From Pseudoalteromonas shioyasakiensis (GTDB lineage: Bacteria > Pseudomonadota > Gammaproteobacteria > Enterobacterales > Alteromonadaceae): a stretch of DNA of 64,000 bases. Positions 35,184 to 43,125 of the stretch are shown here, one piece after another (the stretch's first letter is position 1; the number at the start of each line of letters is the position of its first letter). The position numbers and the translations under genes are program-made. The stretch is taken from assembly GCF_019134595.1 (NCBI RefSeq), contig NZ_CP077770.1, positions 2,190,001-2,254,000 on the forward strand, written 5' to 3'. The notes beneath the pieces were generated by a model that saw only the letters and a list, made by a program, of their open reading frames with translations, ran no database searches and was not told where the DNA came from.

Positions 35184-35711
35184 CTAAGCCACCTTCAATG
35201 ATGTAGCTTTCACTGAAGCCGGTTCATTTGGATCAGGACGCACCATTTGCTCGAGCTCAGCTGTTACATGCAAAATAGCTGTAATAGCTTGTTGGGCCCG
35301 CTTTTGAATAACGTCGAAATTTGATTCGGTAATGACGCCATCAGAACGTGAAGTGTGAACAGCTTTAGCAAAGTCACCGCATGCGGCTTGCAACTGAAGT
35401 ATTTGGTCTGCTAGTTCTTCATCTGATAAACCAACATCAGGCAAATCAACAACTGTTTTGCCTACGCTAAATGCCCAGGCTTCTAGTGAACGGTAGTCTT
35501 GTGTTAGGTCTGACATTGCAATAATTTGTCGATACCCAAGAATGTGAGTATCACAACCATCATCCAACTTGCTTCTAAGAACTGTTGGATTCATACCCAT
35601 CTGTCTAGCAAGTTCAGCAATGTTGTAGTCATTCTTATAACTTTCAGCTGCTGCCATTGGGCATCGTGCGGCTGGTGCATGAGCACACGTACTTTTTTTA
35701 GATAAAAGCAT
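35184..35711 (-). CDS. CII-like regulator (phage CP76 family)
   Basis: A 175-residue protein. Residues about 28-75 contain YNIAELARQMGMNPTVLRSK followed by LGYRQIIAMSDLTQDYRSL, the helix-turn-helix of CII/CP76 regulators. The C-terminal half is helical. As second gene after cro it should control the lysis-lysogeny decision, likely activating integrase and repressor promoters. Confidence 0.75.
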   Translation of the reverse strand: MLLSKKSTCAHAPAARCPMAAAESYKNDYNIAELARQMGMNPTVLRSKLDDGCDTHILGYRQIIAMSDLTQDYRSLEAWAFSVGKTVVDLPDVGLSDEELADQILQLQAACGDFAKAVHTSRSDGVITESNFDVIQKRAQQAITAILHVTAELEQMVRPDPNEPASVKATSLKVA

Positions 35712-35723
35712 TTATATTATTCC

Positions 35724-35936
35724 TTATGCTGCTGACTTAGGCTGATCATTCTCATAAAGAGACAGATCAACTTTGAGCGCCCCCTTTGTGATCATTTGAA
35801 GTTCAAAAGCTCGACCGCGAGGAACTCGACCATCATTTGTCCAATGGGTTATTGATCCTTTGCTTAACGGTGGAGAAAAAGCTTTAGCTAACTTTGACTT
35901 ACTACCAAAATATGAAACTGCATCGCTGGTTTTCAT
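35724..35936 (-). CDS. Cro-like repressor
   Basis: A 70-residue helix-turn-helix protein (MKTSDAVSYFGSKSKLAKAF... KGSITHWTNDGRVPRGRAFE) of the P22 Cro type. The second ATG is chosen because AGGAG sits six bases before it but directly against the first. It is divergent from the repressor and starts the leftward early operon, the defining layout of an immunity switch. Confidence 0.8.
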   Translation of the reverse strand: MKTSDAVSYFGSKSKLAKAFSPPLSKGSITHWTNDGRVPRGRAFELQMITKGALKVDLSLYENDQPKSAA

Positions 35937-35942
35937 ATACAT

Positions 35943-36052
35943 CTCCTAAATAAGTATGCGAGAAGTATAGTTTTATGAACATTTACAAGTCAAGCAAAGT
36001 GAACCAATAAAATAGTAAGATGTTTAGATAACTATACTTAGAGAATATAAAA
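35943..36052. promoter_or_regulatory. Immunity operator/promoter region between cro and cI
   Basis: On the minus strand a clear cro promoter is seen: TTGACT (35988-35993), 18-base spacer, TATACT (35964-35969). On the plus strand TATACT (36033-36038) is a probable -10 for the repressor, with no good -35, as for activated PRM. AACTATACTT occurs in inverted orientation around both -10 boxes, and TAGTTTTATGAAC (35968-35980) recurs before the rightward operon. Confidence 0.7.
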
Positions 36053-36697
36053 ATGACATTTCAAGAACGTTTAGAAGCACAGATGAAATCTGAGGGTGTT
36101 AAAGGAATTGATATAGTCAACAAACTGAAAATCTCTAAGGGAACCGTAAGTCAGTGGCGTAATGGTGTAAGCAAGCCTAGAGGCGAAAACGCTGTTAGAT
36201 TAGCTAAGTTTTTACGCTGTAATCTTACATGGTTAATTGAAGGAAAAGGGTTACCCAATAAAAACCTAGAATTAGAGCTAGGCCCAGACCTTAGAGGCAA
36301 GGCCCCTCTAATATCTTGGGTACAGGCTGGCAAATGGAAAGAAATTGATTTGGAAAGTTTGCAACAAGCATCTGACATCACTTTCTATCAACATACAGCA
36401 AATGTTAGTGATGAAGCATTTGCACTTCGTGTTAAAGGTGACAGTATGACGAGTTTTACGGGTGGGAAGTCAATACCTGAGGGCTCTGTAATAATAGTTG
36501 ACCCGAACATGCAAGCTGAACATGGAAAAGTAATCGTCGCAAGACTAGAAGACAGCAACGAAGCAACTTTAAAGCAATTAGTTATTGATGGAGGTGCGAA
36601 ATACTTAAAGCCATTTAATAACAGCTACCCGACAATGCCTATCAATGGAAACTGCACTATCATTGGGGTAGTCAAACAAGTCATACAAGATTTTTAA
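36053..36697 (+). CDS. cI: CI-type prophage repressor, S24 self-cleaving
   Basis: A 214-residue lysogeny repressor. The N-terminal helix-turn-helix (IDIVNKLKISKGTVSQWRNG) binds the operators; the C-terminal S24 domain has a cleavage pair in SWVQAGKW, serine in GDSMTSF and lysine in NEATLKQL. RecA filaments after DNA damage should trigger self-cleavage and induction. It converges with the zinc-ribbon membrane gene, ending one base away. Confidence 0.88.
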   Translation: MTFQERLEAQMKSEGVKGIDIVNKLKISKGTVSQWRNGVSKPRGENAVRLAKFLRCNLTWLIEGKGLPNKNLELELGPDLRGKAPLISWVQAGKWKEIDLESLQQASDITFYQHTANVSDEAFALRVKGDSMTSFTGGKSIPEGSVIIVDPNMQAEHGKVIVARLEDSNEATLKQLVIDGGAKYLKPFNNSYPTMPINGNCTIIGVVKQVIQDF

Positions 36698-37252
36698 CTA
36701 ACCTCTATGACAAGATTTGCACCATTTTGTAAGACCATCTTGAGTCTTATTAGAATGGTAGAAACTTGTACCTCTTCGCCTTTTCCCACAACCTGAGCAA
36801 ATCTTATACTTTATTTGCTTCCTGCTATTATCAGCTCTCAAGCAGTCAAGGCACCACTTGGTTAAACCGTCCTTATTTCTTTCGCTTTGCCCAAAGGATG
36901 AGATTGCAAGGTTATTTAGGCACTTGGAACACTTTTTGGTTTTTGAACCAGCATTACGCTGAATAACTGCTGCTTCTTGCCTAGAGATCAGGTCTGGTTT
37001 ATGTTCTAAGGGCTGTTGAACGTTGGATGATACTTTTGGAATATGGTCTATAGGCTTCTCTAGCTTCTCATTATTTACATTGAATTTTGTAGAAGAACTA
37101 GTAAAAACTCTTGTTTGTTCGCGTTCTACATAACCATTCTCAGTTTCAAACCGCTCATATCTTTTTTCTTTAGTCTTTGTTTTATCTGTGTCACGATTAT
37201 CAAGTAAATACCAAACTACGAAAATCCCACCAATAATTAAAATTATATCCAT
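36698..37252 (-). CDS. Membrane-anchored double zinc-ribbon protein
   Basis: About 184 residues from MDIILIIGGIFVVWYLLDNR. One N-terminal membrane helix, a 90-residue disordered linker, then two similar zinc-ribbons: CSKC...GLTKWCLDC and CSGC...DGLTKWCKSC. The ribbons resemble those attached to phage HNH or DNA-binding proteins. It is convergent to cI and divergent from the rightward operon, so it may be made in the lysogen as an exclusion or defence factor. Function not known. Confidence 0.65.
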   Translation of the reverse strand: MDIILIIGGIFVVWYLLDNRDTDKTKTKEKRYERFETENGYVEREQTRVFTSSSTKFNVNNEKLEKPIDHIPKVSSNVQQPLEHKPDLISRQEAAVIQRNAGSKTKKCSKCLNNLAISSFGQSERNKDGLTKWCLDCLRADNSRKQIKYKICSGCGKRRRGTSFYHSNKTQDGLTKWCKSCHRG

Positions 37253-37373
37253 ATAAATCACGTCGCTTAACTTAGGTCTTAACTAACCCTAAACAATAAA
37301 TAGCTATATATCAACATTCCCGTTTAAACATTCTTAAGCACACAGAAACACCAATAGAAATTTATAACCCCGA

Positions 37374-37444
37374 ACCAAAAGTTTAGTTTTATGAACTTTT
37401 TTGTTGACAGATTTGTTTGTATATATAAACTTAAATTAAGTTTA
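37374..37444 (+). promoter_or_regulatory. Rightward early promoter and operator
   Basis: TTGACA (37404-37409), 16-base spacer, TAAACT (37426-37431). A perfect 19-bp palindrome TAAACTTAAATTAAGTTTA (37426-37444) covers the -10 region, and TAGTTTTATGAAC (37384-37396), shared with the cI-cro operator, lies just upstream inside an AAAAGTT-N10-AACTTTT inverted repeat. This is the expected target of CI and Cro repression. Confidence 0.7.
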
Positions 37445-37467
37445 GAAAAATGAACAAAGGTATCAAC

Positions 37468-37740
37468 ATGGATAGCAACACTAAACAACATAAAGAGTCA
37501 GTTGAACTAGCACTACATCGTCTAATTTCAGCATCGCTTACTTTCGCACTTGCTAAGCACACAGCTTGCGTGAGTGTTTCGCCATCTAATGATGTGGTTT
37601 CAATCTTCATAAAAGACGAGTCAAACGAGACTGTTGCCTTAGAGACCATCTTGCTAAATGCGAAAGATTCAGCGCAAAAAATCAATGCGGTAACCGACGA
37701 GCTTAATCAGCTTAACTGCCCTCTTGATTTAGTGAGCTAA
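37468..37740 (+). CDS. First gene of the rightward early operon
   Basis: A 90-residue protein, started at MDSNTKQHKESVEL where AAAGG lies at a proper distance. The ATG at 37450 is too close to the promoter. Helical N-terminus, then strands. No family recognised; small inhibitors and regulators are common at this place. Confidence 0.6.
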   Translation: MDSNTKQHKESVELALHRLISASLTFALAKHTACVSVSPSNDVVSIFIKDESNETVALETILLNAKDSAQKINAVTDELNQLNCPLDLVS

Positions 37741-37744
37741 GACC

Positions 37745-38665
37745 ATGGACGTTACAAAAATAAAAGACCTATTGGCAGATCCTTTTGAAGAACATGACAT
37801 TGAATGGCGTGTTCAACAAAGCGGTGTATCTAACAAGCAAAAGCCTTGGGTAATGGTTATTCCATACATCACTAACCGCGCAATCCAACAACGATTAGAT
37901 GACGTTCTAGGTCTGGATGGCTGGGAGAATGTCTATCAAGAAGCATCTAACGGTAAAGGCTACCTTTGCGGGTTAAAAGTTCGCATTGGTGATAAATGGG
38001 TAACTAAGTGGGATGGCGCAGAGTACACGAATATAGAGCCACTTAAAGGCGCTCTATCAGGCGCCATGAAGCGAACAGCCGTTCAATTTGGGATTGGCCG
38101 TTACCTCTACTCTCTTGAATCAGAGTTTGCAACTTGCTCACCAGTCAATAACCGCTTCGAGTGCGATGGTGAATACATACGCATTCCGCTTAATAAGCAA
38201 CAGAAAAACGGCCCAAAAATGGAAGCACAATGGTTTCCTCCACAACTACCTGATTGGGCGTTACCAAAAGCTAAGTTCGATAAGTACTTAGAGGCGATTG
38301 AATCTGCTGAGTTAATGGAATCAATGCGAGAAGCTTACAACAAAGCTTACAAATACGCTGAAGCCGTAAACAGAATCGATATTCGAGACAAAGCAATAGC
38401 AATCAAAGACCGCAAAAAAGCTGAGCTTGAGAAGCAAAACCAAGATGAGGCAATAAATAAAAACAAAAAGTTTTTGAATTGGATCAAAACAAAAATCAGC
38501 GACCTGATCACAAGCGCTGAGAACGAATCAATTTTAAACCTTAACCATAAGAAACTGCTTCAAGAGGTTAAGGGCCATTGTAGAGCAAACAAAATTGACG
38601 CAACCAATTTTGTTAGCCAGGTAAACGAAGCGCATCAACAAGCACTAATCAACCTAAGAAACTAA
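37745..38665 (+). CDS. Rad52/Rad22-type single-strand annealing protein
   Basis: A 306-residue protein. Its N-terminal 150 residues fit the Rad52/Rad22 annealing domain: WRVQQSG, MVIPYITNRAIQQRLDDVLG, GWENVYQEA, and KGALSGAMKRTAVQFGIGRYLY, the conserved DNA-binding helix. The C-terminal half is a charged helix. It would anneal complementary single strands during recombination and end joining. No partner exonuclease is evident next to it. Confidence 0.85.
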   Translation: MDVTKIKDLLADPFEEHDIEWRVQQSGVSNKQKPWVMVIPYITNRAIQQRLDDVLGLDGWENVYQEASNGKGYLCGLKVRIGDKWVTKWDGAEYTNIEPLKGALSGAMKRTAVQFGIGRYLYSLESEFATCSPVNNRFECDGEYIRIPLNKQQKNGPKMEAQWFPPQLPDWALPKAKFDKYLEAIESAELMESMREAYNKAYKYAEAVNRIDIRDKAIAIKDRKKAELEKQNQDEAINKNKKFLNWIKTKISDLITSAENESILNLNHKKLLQEVKGHCRANKIDATNFVSQVNEAHQQALINLRN

Positions 38666-38680
38666 ATGGAGCATAGCACC

Positions 38681-39835
38681 ATGACTACAGCAAAGCAAAG
38701 CACTGCAACAAGTCTAGTAGAAGTCGTATTTCAAGAAGACCTAACAAAACAAGGTCTGGCAGAACTTCGTAAGAAGTACCCGAAGTCATTAAAACTTGAT
38801 ATGCAAGATGATGATGACTTCAAAGAAGCCCGTAAAATTCGAACTGAGCGTAACAAGCTAGCCAAGGCAATCAATGATCGTCGAATCAGCTTCACTAGTG
38901 AGCTAAAAGATCACGGTGATGACTTAATCAATAAAATTGATGTTATTTACAATCCTATCATTACAGCGTTTGAAGCAGAGGATAAACGCCGTAAAGAAGA
39001 AGCAGCACGTATTAAAGCAGAACACGAAGCAATGCTAGATAAGCAGCGCCTAGATATTGCTGAGTTCAAAGGTTTTATTCAGCAATGCAAGGGCAAAGAC
39101 TCTCAGTATATTGCTGATGCACTGGAGTCAGTAGATCTCATCGAAACTGATTCATTCCACAAAGACATTATTCATGAAGCTATCGACGCTAAAAAAGAAG
39201 TGATCGAAACACTTAATGAAATGTATCAGACAGCAAAAGCTAACGAAAAAGTTGAAGCTGAACGTGCTGAGTTACGTGCCAAAGAAGAGAAAATTGAAAA
39301 AGAGCGCACTATTGAAAACCGCATTAATAAATTGCGTAACAGCCCTATGGATTTCTTTGGCAAGTCTAGCCAAGTGATCCAAGACCGTATTACTCAGTTA
39401 GAAAACTATACACCTACTGAAAGTGACTTTGGGCCTCGTCTAGATGAAGTTATCCAGCTTCAAGCACAGGTAATTCAGCAACTGCGAATGATGCTTACAC
39501 AAGCCAAACAACTTGAATCTGTTAACTCAGTTGCTCAGCCAATTGAAGATCAAGTCACCAGCCAAGATGTGCATAGCGTTCAGCAGGCTCAATTTGAACA
39601 ACAAGAAGATAACCAACTTCAATCTCAAGATGCACCGCTTCTAGGCGGGACAATCAAGTCAGACGTTTTTGAAGCTACAACTAATACTGATGGCTATATC
39701 CCTCTGGATTTATGGCCGAGTGCAATGGACCGAGCAGAGAACGATGAATTAGACCGCGTTTGTGATCAGCTAGAAGTAGCAGAAAGTCACATCGCATTCT
39801 TAGAAGCAGAATTAAACAAAGCGCTTGCTGCTTAA
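38681..39835 (+). CDS. DUF1351-like coiled-coil recombination-associated protein
   Basis: A 384-residue protein. The start is the ATG at 38681, with GGAG ahead. Residues about 1-230 are highly charged coiled coil (KEARKIRTERNKLAKAINDR; EAEDKRRKEEAARIKAEHEA), typical of DUF1351 proteins found next to phage annealing genes. A Gln-rich linker and short helical tail follow. It may load or organise the annealing protein; role inferred from genomic pairing. Confidence 0.65.
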   Translation: MTTAKQSTATSLVEVVFQEDLTKQGLAELRKKYPKSLKLDMQDDDDFKEARKIRTERNKLAKAINDRRISFTSELKDHGDDLINKIDVIYNPIITAFEAEDKRRKEEAARIKAEHEAMLDKQRLDIAEFKGFIQQCKGKDSQYIADALESVDLIETDSFHKDIIHEAIDAKKEVIETLNEMYQTAKANEKVEAERAELRAKEEKIEKERTIENRINKLRNSPMDFFGKSSQVIQDRITQLENYTPTESDFGPRLDEVIQLQAQVIQQLRMMLTQAKQLESVNSVAQPIEDQVTSQDVHSVQQAQFEQQEDNQLQSQDAPLLGGTIKSDVFEATTNTDGYIPLDLWPSAMDRAENDELDRVCDQLEVAESHIAFLEAELNKALAA

Positions 39836-39857
39836 TTCCAAACTTTAAACAAATGTA

Positions 39858-39871
39858 GCGCCTTCGGGCGC
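39858..39871 (+). terminator. UUCG-type hairpin after the DUF1351 gene
   Basis: Five-base stem GCGCC/GGCGC closed by TTCG. No T run follows, so it may be an RNA-stability element or attenuator, not a full terminator. Confidence 0.4.
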
Positions 39872-39924
39872 GTCATTTAAGGGGAGAAACTATTTCATCA
39901 GTAACAAGAATAGCTCAACACCGT

Positions 39925-40134
39925 ATGACTCAGCACTTACGTTGTAACAACATTATTTTTGGGTCAGCAATAGTAGTAAGCGCAAAAATAGAAAACGTTG
40001 AAGGTTGGGTTTTACCTGGTGGGAAATTTACTCGAAATAGAACTGAAGCTTTTAAAACGTGTAGAAAGATGCACTGCCTAATCGAGGTTCTAGGTGGCAT
40101 AAAACCAGTAAGTCATACAGATAGAGCGGCTTAA
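39925..40134 (+). CDS. Small early protein with uncertain start
   Basis: A 69-residue protein from the ATG, with basic and beta character (NNIIFGSAIVVSAKIENVEGW). There is no ribosome site before this ATG, but GGGGAG lies five bases before an in-frame ATT at 39892, which would add eleven residues (ISSVTRIAQHR). Either the start is non-standard or the ATG is used weakly. Confidence 0.5.
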   Translation: MTQHLRCNNIIFGSAIVVSAKIENVEGWVLPGGKFTRNRTEAFKTCRKMHCLIEVLGGIKPVSHTDRAA

Positions 40135-40136
40135 TT

Positions 40137-40280
40137 ATGATGCACGATTACATGGCAATTCGAGGCAACTCAACACGCGCTTGCAAGGCTCGAAAACGCA
40201 AAGAATTTATTAAATTAACTGCTGTCATTGGGGCAATTGTGTTTTTAGTTGCCACCGCTGTCTGGCTCACAACCAAGTAG
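40137..40280 (+). CDS. 47-residue single-helix membrane protein
   Basis: A short frame MMHDYMAIRGNSTRACKARKR, then a membrane helix (LTAVIGAIVFLVATAVWLTT). It begins two bases after the previous gene stop. The basic N-terminus would stay in the cytoplasm. Function unknown, but coupling and the clear helix support a real gene. Confidence 0.55.
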   Translation: MMHDYMAIRGNSTRACKARKRKEFIKLTAVIGAIVFLVATAVWLTTK

Positions 40281-40287
40281 GTCCAGT

Positions 40288-40668
40288 ATGTTTTGTGTCT
40301 TTGGCGTAAGTAAAAAGAAATGTAAAGCCGCTGCTGAAAAGAAGGTAAATGCTATGCGTGGCGAACTTGCGCCAAAAAATCCAGCACAGCACAAACAACT
40401 GGTTGAGGTTATGACTGAAGAATTGTTTTTAAAGTCAAAACCTACAGCTGTCAGCGGCGAATTATCAAGTCCAAGCCTAGTTGATGACTTTATAGAGCTA
40501 GCAAATAAAACGGGCGATATACGAGCTTTAAAAGGTATGAGACGAGTACATAAAGCAGATAAAAAAGGTGCTTTGCAATACTCCAAGCGTACTAAAAAAC
40601 CAATTTTTGAGTGGGTGCCTCTTGAACAAAATTTCACTCAAGAGCTCATCAATGAAGAATTTTTTTAA
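40288..40668 (+). CDS. Basic early protein of unknown function
   Basis: A 126-residue protein from MFCVFGVSKKK. It is strongly basic, with a conserved-looking C-terminus (GDIRALKGMRRVHKADKKGALQ). It precedes the RdgC fusion gene with a ten-base gap and may bind nucleic acid. No family recognised. Confidence 0.6.
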   Translation: MFCVFGVSKKKCKAAAEKKVNAMRGELAPKNPAQHKQLVEVMTEELFLKSKPTAVSGELSSPSLVDDFIELANKTGDIRALKGMRRVHKADKKGALQYSKRTKKPIFEWVPLEQNFTQELINEEFF

Positions 40669-40678
40669 AGGTAATTTT

Positions 40679-41827
40679 ATGCTTTTTTCAAATTTAATAA
40701 TTTATAAATTCAAGCAAGAAATTGAGTTCAATAATGAACAATTCAACGAAGCACTTGAGCAAGATATGTTTCGTCATTGTGGTGAACAAGAGTTGTCAAC
40801 TTTAGGTTGGACTAAAGCTTTTGGGAAGCATGGTGAAGCACTATGCCACTTTTCAAATCGCAAAATCCTAGTGTGCGCTAAACGTGAAGAAAAAGTCCTT
40901 CCAGCGGCTGTGATTAATGAAATAGTTGCCGAAAAAATTGAGCAAATTGAACTTGAGGAAAATCGCACAGTTAAGAAGAAAGAACGTGACGAACTAAAAG
41001 AAAACACTTTGCACACGTTGCTACCTCAAGCGTTTACTAAATCAAGCCTACAATACGCATTCATTGATATGGACAGCGGTTTATTAGTGGTTAACAGCGC
41101 TAGTTTTGGAAAGGCTGAAGAGCTCACCGCCCTATTGCGTAAGTCACTTGGCACCCTGCCAATAGTTCCAGCATTTGGCGAATTTGATTTGGATGTCTTT
41201 CTTACTGATTGGTTAACTAACTTTTCTACCCCTGCCAACTTCTCAATTGGCGCAGATGCCGAAATGCAAGAGGCAGACGATAGTGGCGCAATTGTAAAAC
41301 TGAAAGGCCATGACTTACAAGGTGACGAAATTAAAGCTCATTTAGATTTGGGTAAGCGAGTAACAAAACTAGCTCTTAACTGGAAAGACCGTATCAAGTT
41401 TAACTTCCAAAATGATGGTGCCATCAAACAAGTCGGCTATTCAGACACACTGAAAGAAGAAAACGCTGATATTCCTGCTGAAGATATGCCAATTAAGTTA
41501 GATGCAGACTTCATTTTAATTGCAAGTGAATTGGTCGAAATGGTGACCGAGCTTACAAATGGCGGCCTTGTTAATGGGTTCCCTGAAGATCAAGACGATT
41601 CTAACGAATCATTGCTCTCAAAATTTCAAGACAACAATGGCAATGATGAATTCTATGCCGAAGCAGTTAATTTTGTTCAAAAGTCTCAGCACGCATCTGT
41701 CTCACGTCTTCAGCGTAAATTTCGAATTGGCTATAACCGAGCTGCTCGATTAGTTGAACAGCTTGAAGCAAACGGCATCATCACCGCGCCTGGTCATAAC
41801 GGCGCTCGAGAAGTATTAGTTAAGTAA
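40679..41827 (+). CDS. rdgC: RdgC fused to a C-terminal FtsK gamma domain
   Basis: A 382-residue protein started at MLFSNLIIYKFKQ, with AAAGG upstream. Residues 1-300 match RdgC, a ring-shaped DNA-binding protein that restrains RecA: GEQELSTLGWTKAFG, REEKVLPAAVINE, DSGLLVVNSASFGKAEELTA, LRKSLGTLP, KGHDLQGDEIKAHLDLGKRV. Residues about 323-382 are a winged helix nearly the same as the host FtsK gamma domain encoded at 53548, with about 40 of 60 residues identical by hand alignment, including [11 protein letters not shown] and [12 protein letters not shown]. In FtsK this domain reads KOPS sites and activates XerD. The fusion suggests a sequence-targeted RdgC. Function is inferred. Confidence 0.88.
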   Translation: MLFSNLIIYKFKQEIEFNNEQFNEALEQDMFRHCGEQELSTLGWTKAFGKHGEALCHFSNRKILVCAKREEKVLPAAVINEIVAEKIEQIELEENRTVKKKERDELKENTLHTLLPQAFTKSSLQYAFIDMDSGLLVVNSASFGKAEELTALLRKSLGTLPIVPAFGEFDLDVFLTDWLTNFSTPANFSIGADAEMQEADDSGAIVKLKGHDLQGDEIKAHLDLGKRVTKLALNWKDRIKFNFQNDGAIKQVGYSDTLKEENADIPAEDMPIKLDADFILIASELVEMVTELTNGGLVNGFPEDQDDSNESLLSKFQDNNGNDEFYAEAVNFVQKSQHASVSRLQRKFRIGYNRAARLVEQLEANGIITAPGHNGAREVLVK

Positions 41828-41837
41828 GGGGTAAACC

Positions 41838-42482
41838 ATGGCTCGCGGAGTTAATAAAGTAATCTTAGTAGGCAACTTAGGCCAAGATCCTGAAGTGCGT
41901 TACATGCCTAATGGCAATGGCGTGGCAAATATCAGTGTGGCTACAACTGATAGCTGGAAGGACAAAAATACAGGTCAATTGCAAGAGCGCACAGAATGGC
42001 ATCGCGTCATTTTGTTCGGGAAACTTGCTGAAGTAGCCGGTGAATACTTACGTAAAGGTTCACAGGTTTACATTGAAGGTCGCTTGCAAACTCGCAAATG
42101 GACCGACCAATCAGGCCAAGAAAAATTCACAACAGAAATCGTTGTCGACATGGGCGGGCAGATGCAGATGCTTGGTGGCCGTAGTAACGATCAACATCAA
42201 GGAACTGGCTATCAAGGTGGTGGTTATCAGGGCGGTCATCAACAAGGCGGATATCAAGGTGGACAGCAACAAAGAAGTCACCATCAAGGCGGACAACAGA
42301 ACAATCAACGTCAAAGCAATGCTCGTAATAACAATTCGCAAGGTGGATATGCCCCTAAACCGCAACAATCACAGCAGTACGGCGGACCTCAAAACCCTAT
42401 GGAGCCACCTATAGATTTTGATGATGATATCCCATTCGCGCCCATCGGCTTGCAGTACCCTGCTCTATTGATGTGTATGTAA
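41838..42482 (+). CDS. ssb: Single-stranded DNA-binding protein with extended tail
   Basis: A 214-residue SSB. Residues 1-110 are the OB fold ([47 protein letters not shown]). A Gly/Gln/His-rich linker follows, then the partner-binding acidic tip DFDDDIPF. Unlike cellular SSB, the tip is not the end: 14 mostly hydrophobic residues ([14 protein letters not shown]) follow it. A buried tip may change partner binding. It sits ten bases after the RdgC fusion. Confidence 0.88.
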   Translation: MARGVNKVILVGNLGQDPEVRYMPNGNGVANISVATTDSWKDKNTGQLQERTEWHRVILFGKLAEVAGEYLRKGSQVYIEGRLQTRKWTDQSGQEKFTTEIVVDMGGQMQMLGGRSNDQHQGTGYQGGGYQGGHQQGGYQGGQQQRSHHQGGQQNNQRQSNARNNNSQGGYAPKPQQSQQYGGPQNPMEPPIDFDDDIPFAPIGLQYPALLMCM

Positions 42483-42492
42483 GGAAGGCCCC

Positions 42493-43125
42493 ATGTTTGA
42501 ACAATTTAAAGGCAATAAATTCAACCTTATATACGCTGATCCCGCTTGGTCATTCAGCAATAAAAAGACAGGTGGAAGCATGACAAGCGGTGCTAAGCAT
42601 CAATACAAGTCGACAATGACTGTAGATGAAATCAAAGCAATGCCTATAGATGACATTGCAGCCGACGATTGCATATTGGTTCTGTGGTATGTCGGCGCAA
42701 TGCCACAAGAAGCCTTAGACGTTGTGAAAGCATGGGGATTCACACTTAAAAATATGAATGGCTTCGTATGGAACAAGCTCACTGTAAATAACATTCCATT
42801 TTTTGGTATGGGCTTTTGGACTCGCGGTGGGAGCGAGTCAGCCATTATCGCAATTAAAGGAAAACCGAAAGTTGCAAGCCATTCAGTTAGAGCCGTGGGT
42901 CACTACGATCCTGAAAGCTTAGATGAAGTTTTGAAGCACACAATATTTAGCGGTGCTTTTAAGGTGGGACAGCATAGCGAAAAGCCAAACGAGTTTAGAG
43001 AGGCGTGCGTAGAGCTCGCAGGTGACGTGCCTCGTATCGAGTTATTTTCTCGTAAGCGTGTTAAAGGCTGGTCTGTTTGGGGTAATGAAGTGGGAAAATT
43101 AAATAAGAAGGCGAAAGCGGCATGA
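42493..43125 (+). CDS. MT-A70 family adenine methyltransferase
   Basis: A 210-residue N6-adenine methyltransferase of the MT-A70 type. The catalytic motif is DPAW (residues 16-19), a variant of DPPW. Other blocks are LWYVGAMPQEALDVVKAWGF, FVWNKL, GFWTRGGSES and HSEKPNEFREACVELAG. The substrate is probably phage DNA, giving protection from restriction or regulating replication. It overlaps the next gene by four bases. Confidence 0.85.
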   Translation: MFEQFKGNKFNLIYADPAWSFSNKKTGGSMTSGAKHQYKSTMTVDEIKAMPIDDIAADDCILVLWYVGAMPQEALDVVKAWGFTLKNMNGFVWNKLTVNNIPFFGMGFWTRGGSESAIIAIKGKPKVASHSVRAVGHYDPESLDEVLKHTIFSGAFKVGQHSEKPNEFREACVELAGDVPRIELFSRKRVKGWSVWGNEVGKLNKKAKAA

